A DNA stretch of 12,070 nucleotides from Candidatus Gorgonimonas leptogorgiae (GTDB taxonomy: Bacteria; Pseudomonadota; Gammaproteobacteria; Pseudomonadales; Endozoicomonadaceae): contig CAKNAD010000068.1 of the NCBI GenBank assembly GCA_929200515.1, positions 1-12,070 on the forward strand, read 5' to 3'. Of the stretch, positions 1 through 6,131 are shown piece after piece. A model generated the notes under the pieces. The model was not told where the DNA came from. It did no database searches and saw nothing but the letters and a program-made list of their open reading frames with translations. Each line of letters starts with the position of its first letter. Position 1 is the stretch's first letter. Position numbers and translations under genes: made by a program.

Positions 1-20
1 TTAGATCTTTTTCTTTAGCC

Positions 21-78
21 CTGAAACCTAGCATTTCCATCTGCCACGTGTATAGTAGATAAAATCTACCATGTGTAT
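21..78 (-). repeat. Dispersed 33-bp repeat, copy A, with an internal partial duplication
   Basis: Read on the minus strand, bases 53 to 21 match bases 1317-1349 of the plus strand at 29 of 33 positions without gaps. The shared core is TGGAAATGCTAG followed by TTTCAG. The first 15 bases of this unit (39-53) are repeated at 64-78 with two differences, 25 bp apart. Between and across these lies a small inverted repeat, GTAGAT (55-60) and ATCTAC (64-69), with a 3-base loop. The block sits just downstream of the stop of the Tim44-like gene and runs toward the window edge, so its true boundary is unknown. It could be a genomic repeat family or a decayed element. The hairpin has no T-run in the sense direction of the neighbouring gene, so it is not a convincing terminator. 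Confidence 0.55.
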
Positions 79-83
79 TTTTA

Positions 84-986
84 TTACTCTATACCAGTAA
101 TAAGCCATGAAGAATTACTAGCTTTTAAATTACGTTCTAAGTGCCAAGTATCGTCAATATCTTTTTCTATATTGTCATCTTCTTTATATTTACCAAAAAA
201 CTTTATGCTTAATTGTGCTAGATCTTCATTATAATCTGCTCTTACTATTTCAGCATCCACATACAATACAGTTGTTTGTTGCGTTTGGCTAAGATGGCTA
301 CGCTCTGTTTTTAATTCTTCTATCAATGCAGGTGCTACATATTCTTTAATCTTTGAAAAATCATTTGCATCCCAAGCTTGCTGTATAGTTCTATAATGAC
401 TACAGGCTTCTGTAATGCAAGATTTTGTATCAAAGCTTGGCGGTAGATTAATTAGTGTTTCTGTAGTTACAGCATCTTGCTTGTTTGTTGTGCTATGATC
501 GATAGCATCATACTGTTCACGAAATTGTTCGTTTGTTGGTTGCTCATTATTAATTGGTTGTTGATAGGTATTAGTCGCATATTCTTCATTTGAAGTTGTA
601 GGTTTTATATTCATGCCTTTCATCAACTTAATTACTTTGAAAATAGCAAAGGCTAATAAAGCAAGTAGTAAAATACCCATCAAACCACCACCGCCGCCAA
701 GTCCACCAAGTCCGCCTCCAAGCATTGACCCTAATAACCCACCAGCAAGTAAGCCACCTAACATGCCTCCCATAAAGCCTTTACTCTTAGGTTTGTCTGA
801 TGTTTGGTTTTGTGTATTATTCGTGTTACTAGTATTAGAGTGCTGGTGCGTGCTTTGTTTTTTAGTAGCAGTTGTACTATGTTGCTTGCCGAATGATTTG
901 CCGCCTCCAAATTTTTTTGCTTCTACATAAGGTGACACCATTGTAAACATAAATAGCATTGTAAAAATAGTTATTAATTTTTTCAT
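84..986 (-). CDS. Tim44-like domain membrane protein
   Basis: A 300-residue protein of the bacterial Tim44-like family. Members have a C-terminal domain related to the mitochondrial import-motor subunit, but their bacterial role is poorly defined. Residues 1-23 look like a signal peptide or first membrane anchor. A KFGGGKSFG motif follows at 25-33, the usual start of the mature part in this family. Residues 35-68 are a Thr/Gln/Asn/Ser linker, 70-103 are Gly-rich with GGML/GGLL repeats, and 102-121 form a clear membrane segment. The Tim44-like domain is about 178-300, with QQAWDANDFSKIKEYV and, near the end, DDTWHLER and SSWLITGIE, both typical of the family. An AAGGG ribosome site (998-1002) lies 11 bases before the ATG. 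The length fits the family and nothing is broken. It probably stands alone in its transcript, with 550 bp of gene-free DNA upstream. Confidence 0.85.
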   Translation of the reverse strand: MKKLITIFTMLFMFTMVSPYVEAKKFGGGKSFGKQHSTTATKKQSTHQHSNTSNTNNTQNQTSDKPKSKGFMGGMLGGLLAGGLLGSMLGGGLGGLGGGGGLMGILLLALLAFAIFKVIKLMKGMNIKPTTSNEEYATNTYQQPINNEQPTNEQFREQYDAIDHSTTNKQDAVTTETLINLPPSFDTKSCITEACSHYRTIQQAWDANDFSKIKEYVAPALIEELKTERSHLSQTQQTTVLYVDAEIVRADYNEDLAQLSIKFFGKYKEDDNIEKDIDDTWHLERNLKASNSSWLITGIE

Positions 987-999
987 TTTATTAAATACC

Positions 1000-1092
1000 C
1001 TTATATATTTTATTAGCTTATACAGCTGAAGATGTATAAGATAGTATCTTATATTTAAGCATACACCTATACAATAATAAAGTATATATAAG
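1000..1092. promoter_or_regulatory. Overlapping inverted repeats built on TATAAG/CTTATA upstream of the Tim44-like gene
   Basis: Bases 1035-1053 form a perfect 9-bp inverted repeat, TATAAGATA-G-TATCTTATA. The left arm also pairs perfectly with an upstream arm: CTTATACA (1017-1024) and TGTATAAG (1033-1040), 8 bp with an 8-base spacer. The two hairpins share bases 1035-1040 and so exclude each other. Further half-sites in alternating orientation are CTTATA at 1000-1005 and TATAAG at 1087-1092. The array ends at the ribosome site of the minus-strand gene. It could be a set of operator half-sites for a dimeric regulator or a switching leader-RNA structure. Which one, and whether either is used, is not shown by the sequence. 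Confidence 0.4.
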
Positions 1093-1316
1093 TTATGATA
1101 AGATAAAAAATTATTTTAACAGGCTAGTTCAAGATGTTATAGGGCTACTAGCTATGATCTAGACATTAAGAGATGCTACTGCTAATAACTATTACTAGTT
1201 ATTCTATGATAGAAGCAACTACTAAAAGTGTCTATAGATTAATAAAATACCTCTAATGAAAATATTAAGTTAATCCTTTAAATTAAAAATTTAGCTTTTA
1301 AAGCTATGGCGTGTTT

Positions 1317-1349
1317 ATACAGGTGACAGTTGGAAATGCTAGTTTTCAG
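1317..1349 (+). repeat. Dispersed 33-bp repeat, copy B
   Basis: This copy matches the minus strand of 21-53 at 29 of 33 positions. The two copies are in inverted orientation and flank the Tim44-like gene with its upstream region, about 1.3 kb apart. The four differences are single substitutions and the flanking bases are unrelated, so the repeat has fairly sharp edges. In one frame each copy reads as a short peptide ending in GNA-R/S-FQ just before a TAA. This could be chance or a relic of a coding element. Nothing else in the window matches the full unit. Confidence 0.55.
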
Positions 1350-1536
1350 TAAGTGATTATAAGTTTTGAGCATTGTCAGTATTTTACAAATTTGTGCCTG
1401 AGCAATCTAGAAATACTAACAAAAGCTAAATGCTTAATATCTAGCATATGATCTTCAATTAGAAAATATATTGAGCATTCAAGTATACAACAGTTTAAAA
1501 TTATCTTTATTTTAAGTTATAATTTTGTATCTTCAA

Positions 1537-2796
1537 TTATAATAATATACAGCTATCTAGCTTATATGTCCAAGAAGTAGAATCCCTATTATTTATCAAT
1601 ATCTCGGAATTAATATATCGACGTTCTATCTTTGATGTTTTGCTATAATCAATATAACCAGAGCGATTCTCTATTATTTTAAAAGCTCTAGCTAGCATTC
1701 TATATGCTTTTATTTGTAAATAGGTATTTACCTCCCAGTTTTTTGCAATTCCATTATTATTACCACTATTGTTATAATCATACATATATGAAGTAGCAAC
1801 TATATTACGATTATATTTTTTAAAATGTGTTTCTAATGTTTTTATGCCTTTTCTAGATGGAATATCAGTAGATTTGTTTAAAGGAGTTTGTAGATCTTCG
1901 GTTGTTAACTTATCTAATAATTTTTTATTTTGTACTGTTTTATATAAAAACTTGGGAAAAGGTGCAATACTTATTTTATATGATTTTTCGTCTTTATTGT
2001 CATTAGTAATATCTTCTGTAATACTGTTAACCAGATCATCTATTAAATTAGATTTTCTAAGGGCATCTTTTAATATAACAAAAGCATCATTTATACAAGA
2101 ATAACCATCTGTTTGACGATTTGTTCCAGCATATAATAAATGACAGTTTTGTTCGCCATATATTTTTATTAAATTTAAATATGATTCTTCAAGTATTCGC
2201 TGAGAACTTCGTGAATTACTAACACTATCAATAGATACTATATATAGCTTATTATTGTTTTTACTAAAAACCAACGGGGTAACATGGATACTATGAGGAT
2301 GAAGTATAGCAATAACCCCTATCTGTTTTCCATTAGGTAGTTGTTGTGCTAATTTGTAAAGTAAGTCTTTTGTATTTTTATCTACGTAATAAATTTCAAT
2401 ATTATATTTTTTGTTATAATGATGTGCTATTGCAGCGATACAAGCCTCGCTTGGTTTGAAGATTGGCAAAGTATAATTAAACGTGATTTTTTTATATTTC
2501 CCCAATATGCTTTTTCTTGTATTATCATAACTTGTACCAATATAAATATTTTTGTTTATTATTTTTAAAGCTTTATCAATAATATCTTCATGAGGAAAAG
2601 CAATAACAGTTTCTGAAAATAAACTTTTAGTTGCAACTGTTGTTGGGGTTTTATTAACAAAAAAATTATTATCTAATGATTTATGTGTAATTGTTGCATC
2701 ATTTGTTTGTATTATTTTTACCTTAGGCTTTGTTGTTATCGCAGATACATCTTCTAGACTGTGGTTTATTCTGTGACTTGCATTTAAAGTATTCAT
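1537..2796 (-). CDS. YopJ-like (clan CE) acetyltransferase/peptidase, candidate secreted effector with C-terminal CaaX box
   Basis: A 419-residue protein that I assign to the YopJ/C55 type within clan CE. YopJ-family effectors acetylate Ser, Thr or Lys of host proteins, often signalling kinases, using a His-Glu/Asp-Cys triad. Here the candidates are H171 (in SIHVTPL), D190 (in IVSIDSVS) and C234 (in QTDGYSC, with Q228 before it). The spacings of 19 and 44 residues equal those of YopJ H109-E128-C172. NCHLLYAG at 217-224 aligns with the strand before the Cys in YopJ. The residue after Cys is Ile rather than the common Gly. Residues 1-60 are polar and Thr/Asn-rich, as expected of a secretion-signal region. 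The last four residues, CILL, fit a CaaX prenylation site. The ribosome site AAAGGAT (2806-2812) and a promoter precede the gene, separating it from mnmA. It could instead be a Ulp1-like protease. Secretion is inferred. Confidence 0.65.
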   Translation of the reverse strand: MNTLNASHRINHSLEDVSAITTKPKVKIIQTNDATITHKSLDNNFFVNKTPTTVATKSLFSETVIAFPHEDIIDKALKIINKNIYIGTSYDNTRKSILGKYKKITFNYTLPIFKPSEACIAAIAHHYNKKYNIEIYYVDKNTKDLLYKLAQQLPNGKQIGVIAILHPHSIHVTPLVFSKNNNKLYIVSIDSVSNSRSSQRILEESYLNLIKIYGEQNCHLLYAGTNRQTDGYSCINDAFVILKDALRKSNLIDDLVNSITEDITNDNKDEKSYKISIAPFPKFLYKTVQNKKLLDKLTTEDLQTPLNKSTDIPSRKGIKTLETHFKKYNRNIVATSYMYDYNNSGNNNGIAKNWEVNTYLQIKAYRMLARAFKIIENRSGYIDYSKTSKIERRYINSEILINNRDSTSWTYKLDSCILL

Positions 2797-2805
2797 GACA
2801 ATTGT

Positions 2806-2868
2806 ATCCTTTATTTAATATAATTATTTGACAAATAAATTATAAAAAAGTTCAAATATGCACTTCAA
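2806..2868 (-). promoter_or_regulatory. Sigma-70-like promoter and ribosome site for the YopJ-like gene
   Basis: On the minus strand a -35 box TTGAAG (2863-2868) is followed after 18 bp by a perfect -10 box TATAAT (2839-2844). The expected start of transcription is near 2832, giving a leader of about 35 bases with AAAGGAT (2806-2812) ahead of the ATG. The promoter lies in the 94-bp gap after mnmA, so the YopJ-like gene can be expressed independently of mnmA. Confidence 0.6.
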
Positions 2869-2890
2869 CTTTAATCAACAATATTGATAA

Positions 2891-3982
2891 TTACTTTATT
2901 GCTTGTTGAATAACCGCACCACCTAAGCATATATTATTATGATAAAACACAATTGACTGCCCAGGAGTTATTGCTCGCTGCGCATCAATAAAAGACACTT
3001 GGTAGTTATCTGTGTGTTGTATCTTGCTTATTGTGCATTTTTGGTTGTTTTGTCTATAGCGTATTTTAGCTTCTAGTTGTGTTTCTTTAGGAGCAGAGTT
3101 AATCCAGTGGATGTTATTACAAACTAACTTACTGGCATATAAAGATGGGTGATTTGTTCCTTGTGCTACCACCAACTCGTTTTTTTCTATGTTTTTATCT
3201 ACAACATACCAAGGAGCATCATTTGCATTTTTTACCCCTCCAATTCCTATTCCTTGCCTCTGTCCTATTGTATAAAAAGCTAAACCATTATGAGAGCCAA
3301 TTTTTTCTCCAGAGGTTAATACTATATCTCCTGGTTTTGAAGCTATATAACGTTTTATAAAATCAGTGAATTTTCTTTCACCTATAAAACAAATACCAGT
3401 ACTATCTTTCTTTTTATGCACTGCTAATTCATGATTTTTAGCTATATCCCTAACTTGACTTTTGGTAAGTTCACCTAAAGGAAATAATGATTTACTTATT
3501 TGTTGCTCTGTTAGAGTATATAAAAAATAAGTTTGATCTTTATTAGTGTCAATAGCATTTGCTAAATAACATTTACCATTAATATTCAATTTTTTACAAT
3601 AATGTCCAGTTGCAATAAAGTTAGCCCCTAGCTCAATAGCATATTGTAAAAAGGCTTTAAATTTTATTTCTTTATTACATAAAATATCTGGATTAGGAGT
3701 GCGACCGCTTCGATATTCAGTCAAAAATATTTCAAAAACATTATCCCAGTATTCGCTAGCAAAATTGGCAGTATGTAATTTTATATTTAATTTATCACAG
3801 ACTGCTTGTGCATCTTGCAAGTCAGCAATTGCGGTACAGTACTCGGTTTTATCATCTTCTTCCCAGTTCTTCATGAACAGGCCTTCTACATGATACCCTT
3901 GCTCTTTTAATAAAAGAGCAGTTACTGAGGAGTCGACACCACCAGACATTCCCACTATTACTGTTGGTTTAGTTGCTTTCAT
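2891..3982 (-). CDS. mnmA: tRNA-specific 2-thiouridylase MnmA
   Basis: MnmA (TrmU) uses ATP and a persulfide sulfur relay to put the 2-thio group on U34 of tRNA-Lys, -Glu and -Gln in the cytoplasm. All landmarks are present in 363 residues, the normal length. The PP-loop GMSGGVDSS is at 11-19, FMKNWEEDD at 36-44, and NPDILCNKEIKF around C102, the first catalytic Cys. ATGHY is at 124-128, and DSTGICFIGER contains C198, the second catalytic Cys. FYTIGQRQGIGIGGV is at 236-250 and RAITPGQSIVFY near the end. It is divergent from the AhpA-like gene, with 61 bp between start codons. No Shine-Dalgarno is visible before the ATG, and a TATATT hexamer (3990-3995) lies only 7 bases from it, so the transcript may be nearly leaderless. 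Function is secure. Confidence 0.97.
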   Translation of the reverse strand: MKATKPTVIVGMSGGVDSSVTALLLKEQGYHVEGLFMKNWEEDDKTEYCTAIADLQDAQAVCDKLNIKLHTANFASEYWDNVFEIFLTEYRSGRTPNPDILCNKEIKFKAFLQYAIELGANFIATGHYCKKLNINGKCYLANAIDTNKDQTYFLYTLTEQQISKSLFPLGELTKSQVRDIAKNHELAVHKKKDSTGICFIGERKFTDFIKRYIASKPGDIVLTSGEKIGSHNGLAFYTIGQRQGIGIGGVKNANDAPWYVVDKNIEKNELVVAQGTNHPSLYASKLVCNNIHWINSAPKETQLEAKIRYRQNNQKCTISKIQHTDNYQVSFIDAQRAITPGQSIVFYHNNICLGGAVIQQAIK

Positions 3983-4035
3983 AAAAATAAATATACAAAA
4001 TGTTTTCTAATTGAGTGTTAATTTTATTAATAAGG
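3973..4035. promoter_or_regulatory. Short divergent promoter region between mnmA and the AhpA-like gene
   Basis: On the plus strand, TTGCTT (3973-3978) and CAAAAT (3996-4001) with a 17-bp spacer make a modest promoter candidate for the AhpA-like gene. AAGG (4032-4035) is its ribosome site, 8 bases before the ATG at 4044. On the minus strand TATATT (3990-3995) is a -10 candidate for mnmA with no convincing -35. The -35 candidate for the plus-strand gene lies at the very start of the mnmA coding sequence, so the two promoters would overlap. Confidence 0.3.
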
Positions 4036-4043
4036 TAGATACC

Positions 4044-5282
4044 ATGAGTACTATTAAAGCAAAAAAAATTCCTTGGAGTTTACGATTCTCGCTAAAAAAT
4101 CAAATAGGCTTTGTTCACTTATTTGCAATTATAGTGTTTTCTATATTACTCTATTTAGCTTTTAAGTTTGGTCTTAAATACTGGTACCTATATGTTTTAA
4201 ATAGCATAGGCGAATTAATCAGTAAAAATATTGCTGATATAATAAGCTATATGATTGTAGCTGAAGATTATCTCAGCATCAATGCTATTATCAATAAATC
4301 CTGTGAAAATAATCTTATTCAAAGTATTTCGGTTTTTTCTACTGATAATATTAAAATAGCTAATACAATTAGTAATGTGCATGTTGCAGATACAGATATT
4401 AAAGAATTCTTAATGGCCATTCATTGGCAAAATGAAGTCGTTGGTTACCTATATTTAATGGTAGATAACCATTATTTGCTATCTAAGTTAGAATTTATAG
4501 CGATATCTGCTACTTGTTTAGTAAGTTTAATATTAGTTGTTGTATTCTGTATTTCTTATCTATTTGTAGAAATTACAGAGAAAAACATTCAAAATATATC
4601 TCTGCGATTATACAAACATTTCAATAAAAAAGCAAACCAGCACCAAAGCCCAGTATCGCAGTTACAAACTTTGTTGCTTATAATTGAATCTAGCAATAAA
4701 GGAAATTTCAAAAGCGATATAGTCACAACCGCCAACATAGCTATAAAACTTCAGGATGATTATATAAAAGGAATAGATGCTGAAAATTTGCATAAAATAA
4801 TGGATAAAATTGCAGTTACAGCAATACATTGTGGTAAATATTTTCTTACAAGTAATAGATTAATTAAAAATTCCAATTATTCACTTTCTTTACTTACTTA
4901 TAAAAATACAGATGCTAATAGAGTTGTTATCTGTGCTTTAGCAATTAAGCAGATATTATCTGAACTTCTATGCAAAAATAATGTAGAATCCGTAGGAGTC
5001 GGGCTATGCATTTGGCCATATAGTCAAATTAATCTAAATAATATACAACATAAATTAGAGTATAGTTTAAAATTAGCCGATGCAAATAAAGAAGATTTAT
5101 TATGCATATCACAAAAATCAATAAGTTATCTCTCTATTACTAATCTTATATATAAAGAGCATTCTAAAATAGCTGATATCATTTTATTTAAAGCAACAGC
5201 AGAATTAGCGGATAAATTTAAAAACGATATTATTACAATTAAAAATATTTTAGAGAATAATAATGATATTAACAAGCAATGA
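4044..5282 (+). CDS. AhpA/YtjB-like two-transmembrane protein with extended cytoplasmic domain
   Basis: I place the start at the ATG at 4044, 8 bases after AAGG, rather than at the in-frame TTG at 4011, which has no ribosome site. That gives 412 residues. Membrane segments are near 22-42 and 150-175. The ~105 residues between them face the periplasm. This half resembles the SMP_2 domain of E. coli YtjB and Pseudomonas AhpA: SISVFSTDNIKIA followed by NEVVGYLYLMVDNHYL parallels the YtjB pattern of an extracytoplasmic strand pair leading into TM2. Residues 176-412 are cytoplasmic. Parts such as VVICALAIKQILSELL and KLEYSLKLADANKEDLLCIS look like a worn nucleotide-cyclase or GGDEF-type fold, but no catalytic motif is visible. 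The role in this family is unclear; it was linked to haemolysin regulation. It overlaps the next gene by 20 bp, so the two are likely co-transcribed. Confidence 0.5.
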   Translation: MSTIKAKKIPWSLRFSLKNQIGFVHLFAIIVFSILLYLAFKFGLKYWYLYVLNSIGELISKNIADIISYMIVAEDYLSINAIINKSCENNLIQSISVFSTDNIKIANTISNVHVADTDIKEFLMAIHWQNEVVGYLYLMVDNHYLLSKLEFIAISATCLVSLILVVVFCISYLFVEITEKNIQNISLRLYKHFNKKANQHQSPVSQLQTLLLIIESSNKGNFKSDIVTTANIAIKLQDDYIKGIDAENLHKIMDKIAVTAIHCGKYFLTSNRLIKNSNYSLSLLTYKNTDANRVVICALAIKQILSELLCKNNVESVGVGLCIWPYSQINLNNIQHKLEYSLKLADANKEDLLCISQKSISYLSITNLIYKEHSKIADIILFKATAELADKFKNDIITIKNILENNNDINKQ

Positions 5283-5748
5283 GATAAAACTATTTAAACT
5301 AGAACTTTTTATCTGTGAGCACTATAAAATTTTTACTAAGATAATGTTCATTTTTACCTTATGCTTGACAATATTTGCAGCTGTTGTCCCTGTAGGTTTA
5401 TTAGCTAAAATAGCAAAATTAAATTTTTTTGAAATCAGGTTTTATCCAGATAAAATAGCCCATACCATAGGTTTTATCTGGATTTCGCTAGTTGTTGATG
5501 CAACTTGGCATAAAACAGAATTGCGTGTAAAGAAAGCTAGTATTTTATTAGCATATGGTATTTTTTTGGAGTTAATACAATTTTTAACAGAATACCGCCA
5601 TCCATCTATTAACGATATTATCGCTAATAGTTTTGGTGTTTTATGTTATATTTTGATTACACCTATAATAAAAAAGCTACCCTTTTTTAGAATTCGTTGG
5701 GTCTATGAAGGTGTATATAGAATGAAAGACTTAAATGCGATAAAATAA
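5263..5748 (+). CDS. VanZ-family membrane protein
   Basis: A 161-residue VanZ-like protein. The family is named after the teicoplanin-resistance protein, but most chromosomal members have no known function. The signature is clear: DKIAHTIGF at 63-71, then E103, Q106, R112, D118, N122 and G125 in the pattern ELIQFLTEYRHPSINDIIANSFG. Hydrophobic segments lie at about 27-47, 66-81, 92-107 and 117-134. The ATG at 5263 gives a 20-bp overlap with the AhpA-like gene, with AGAG seven bases upstream. An in-frame ATG at 5344 (residue 28) directly before the first membrane segment is an alternative start. The 3' end overlaps the convergent Lar-like gene by 46 bp. Family assignment is firm. The link to the upstream protein is only positional. 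Confidence 0.82.
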   Translation: MILTSNEIKLFKLELFICEHYKIFTKIMFIFTLCLTIFAAVVPVGLLAKIAKLNFFEIRFYPDKIAHTIGFIWISLVVDATWHKTELRVKKASILLAYGIFLELIQFLTEYRHPSINDIIANSFGVLCYILITPIIKKLPFFRIRWVYEGVYRMKDLNAIK

Positions 5749-5990
5749 CCGCAAAAGAAAGTCATAATGCCTACTATCAATAAAATAAGTAACATCAGAT
5801 AAAACCATTTTTTTTGGTTTTCTAATTGCTGACGAGCATTCCATTTTGTTAACAAGTAGCCTTTATTGATATCATAATCAGTAGTTAAACCACATACTAT
5901 ACATCCTATTTGCCACATTTTTATATTTTCTATTATTACGGCAAATATTCTGGCTGTTCCACAACAGCATGGGCAAGAAGCAATGTGCAT
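5703..5990 (-). CDS. Small Lar-like zinc-ribbon protein with C-terminal membrane segment
   Basis: A 95-residue protein. The N-terminal half follows the pattern of the Lar restriction-alleviation family: CPCC at 6-9, a second pair CIVC at 30-33, then TTDYDINKGYLLTKWNAR ending at 53, matching the family's closing W-N-x-R. Probable zinc ligands are C6, C9, C30 and C33. Lar proteins in phages and prophages modulate type I restriction, and many genomic relatives are uncharacterised. Unlike the usual soluble forms, this one continues into a hydrophobic segment at about 62-83, so it should be membrane-anchored with the zinc ribbon inside the cell. AAGAGA (5998-6003) is 7 bases before the ATG, which supports a real gene. 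Its last 46 bp are antisense to the VanZ gene. Function remains open. Confidence 0.6.
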   Translation of the reverse strand: MHIASCPCCCGTARIFAVIIENIKMWQIGCIVCGLTTDYDINKGYLLTKWNARQQLENQKKWFYLMLLILLIVGIMTFFCGYFIAFKSFILYTPS

Positions 5991-6080
5991 TTTTTTATCT
6001 CTTTTGGTCTTAATAGGTGAATATTAACAGCAAATATTTTCATTTTATACAGGTTATATCTTTAAAAATACATTTTAAAT

Positions 6081-6131
6081 AAACTATTTTTGTGTTGATA
6101 ACATAAAAACACTTACAGTTTAAAATAGTTT
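6081..6131 (-). terminator. Large AT-rich hairpin after the methyltransferase gene, possible bidirectional terminator
   Basis: A perfect 10-bp inverted repeat, AAACTATTTT (6081-6090) and AAAATAGTTT (6122-6131), begins at the base next to the stop codon of the methyltransferase gene. Within the loop a second inverted repeat, GTGTT (6092-6096) and AACAC (6108-6112), could extend the structure. The stem has almost no GC and no long T-run follows on the minus strand, so it is not a standard intrinsic terminator. Its position directly after the stop still suggests a 3'-end structure or mRNA stabiliser. Confidence 0.35.

Larger units (their letters stand above)
987..1536. other. 550-bp gene-free region upstream of the Tim44-like gene
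   Basis: I see no credible coding region, tRNA or insertion sequence here. It holds the ribosome site and the inverted repeats upstream of the Tim44-like gene (1000-1092), an AATAACT/AGTTATT inverted repeat (1184-1203), the second copy of the dispersed repeat (1317-1349), and the 3' side of the YopJ-like gene. Past that gene's stop there is an all-AT inverted repeat, AAAATTAT (1497-1504) and ATAATTTT (1519-1526), with no T-run after it. An 11-base direct repeat, ATCTTCAATTA, occurs at 1451-1461 and 1529-1539. The second copy covers the stop codon of the YopJ-like gene. Confidence 0.5.

Noticed and set aside
55..69. Intrinsic terminator after the Tim44-like gene
   Set aside because: The stem has six base pairs and no T-run follows in the sense direction. 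On the plus strand a T-run appears only about 9 bases later.
613..930. Proline-rich plus-strand open frame
   Set aside because: It is the antisense of the Gly-rich part of the Tim44-like gene; Gly codons read as Pro on the other strand.
1497..1526. Intrinsic terminator after the YopJ-like gene
   Set aside because: The 8-bp stem contains no GC pair, the loop is 14 bases and no T-run follows on the minus strand.
4011..4043. TTG start 11 codons upstream for the AhpA-like gene
   Set aside because: There is no ribosome site before it, while AAGG lies 8 bases before the ATG at 4044 and the N-terminus from 4044 fits the first membrane segment.
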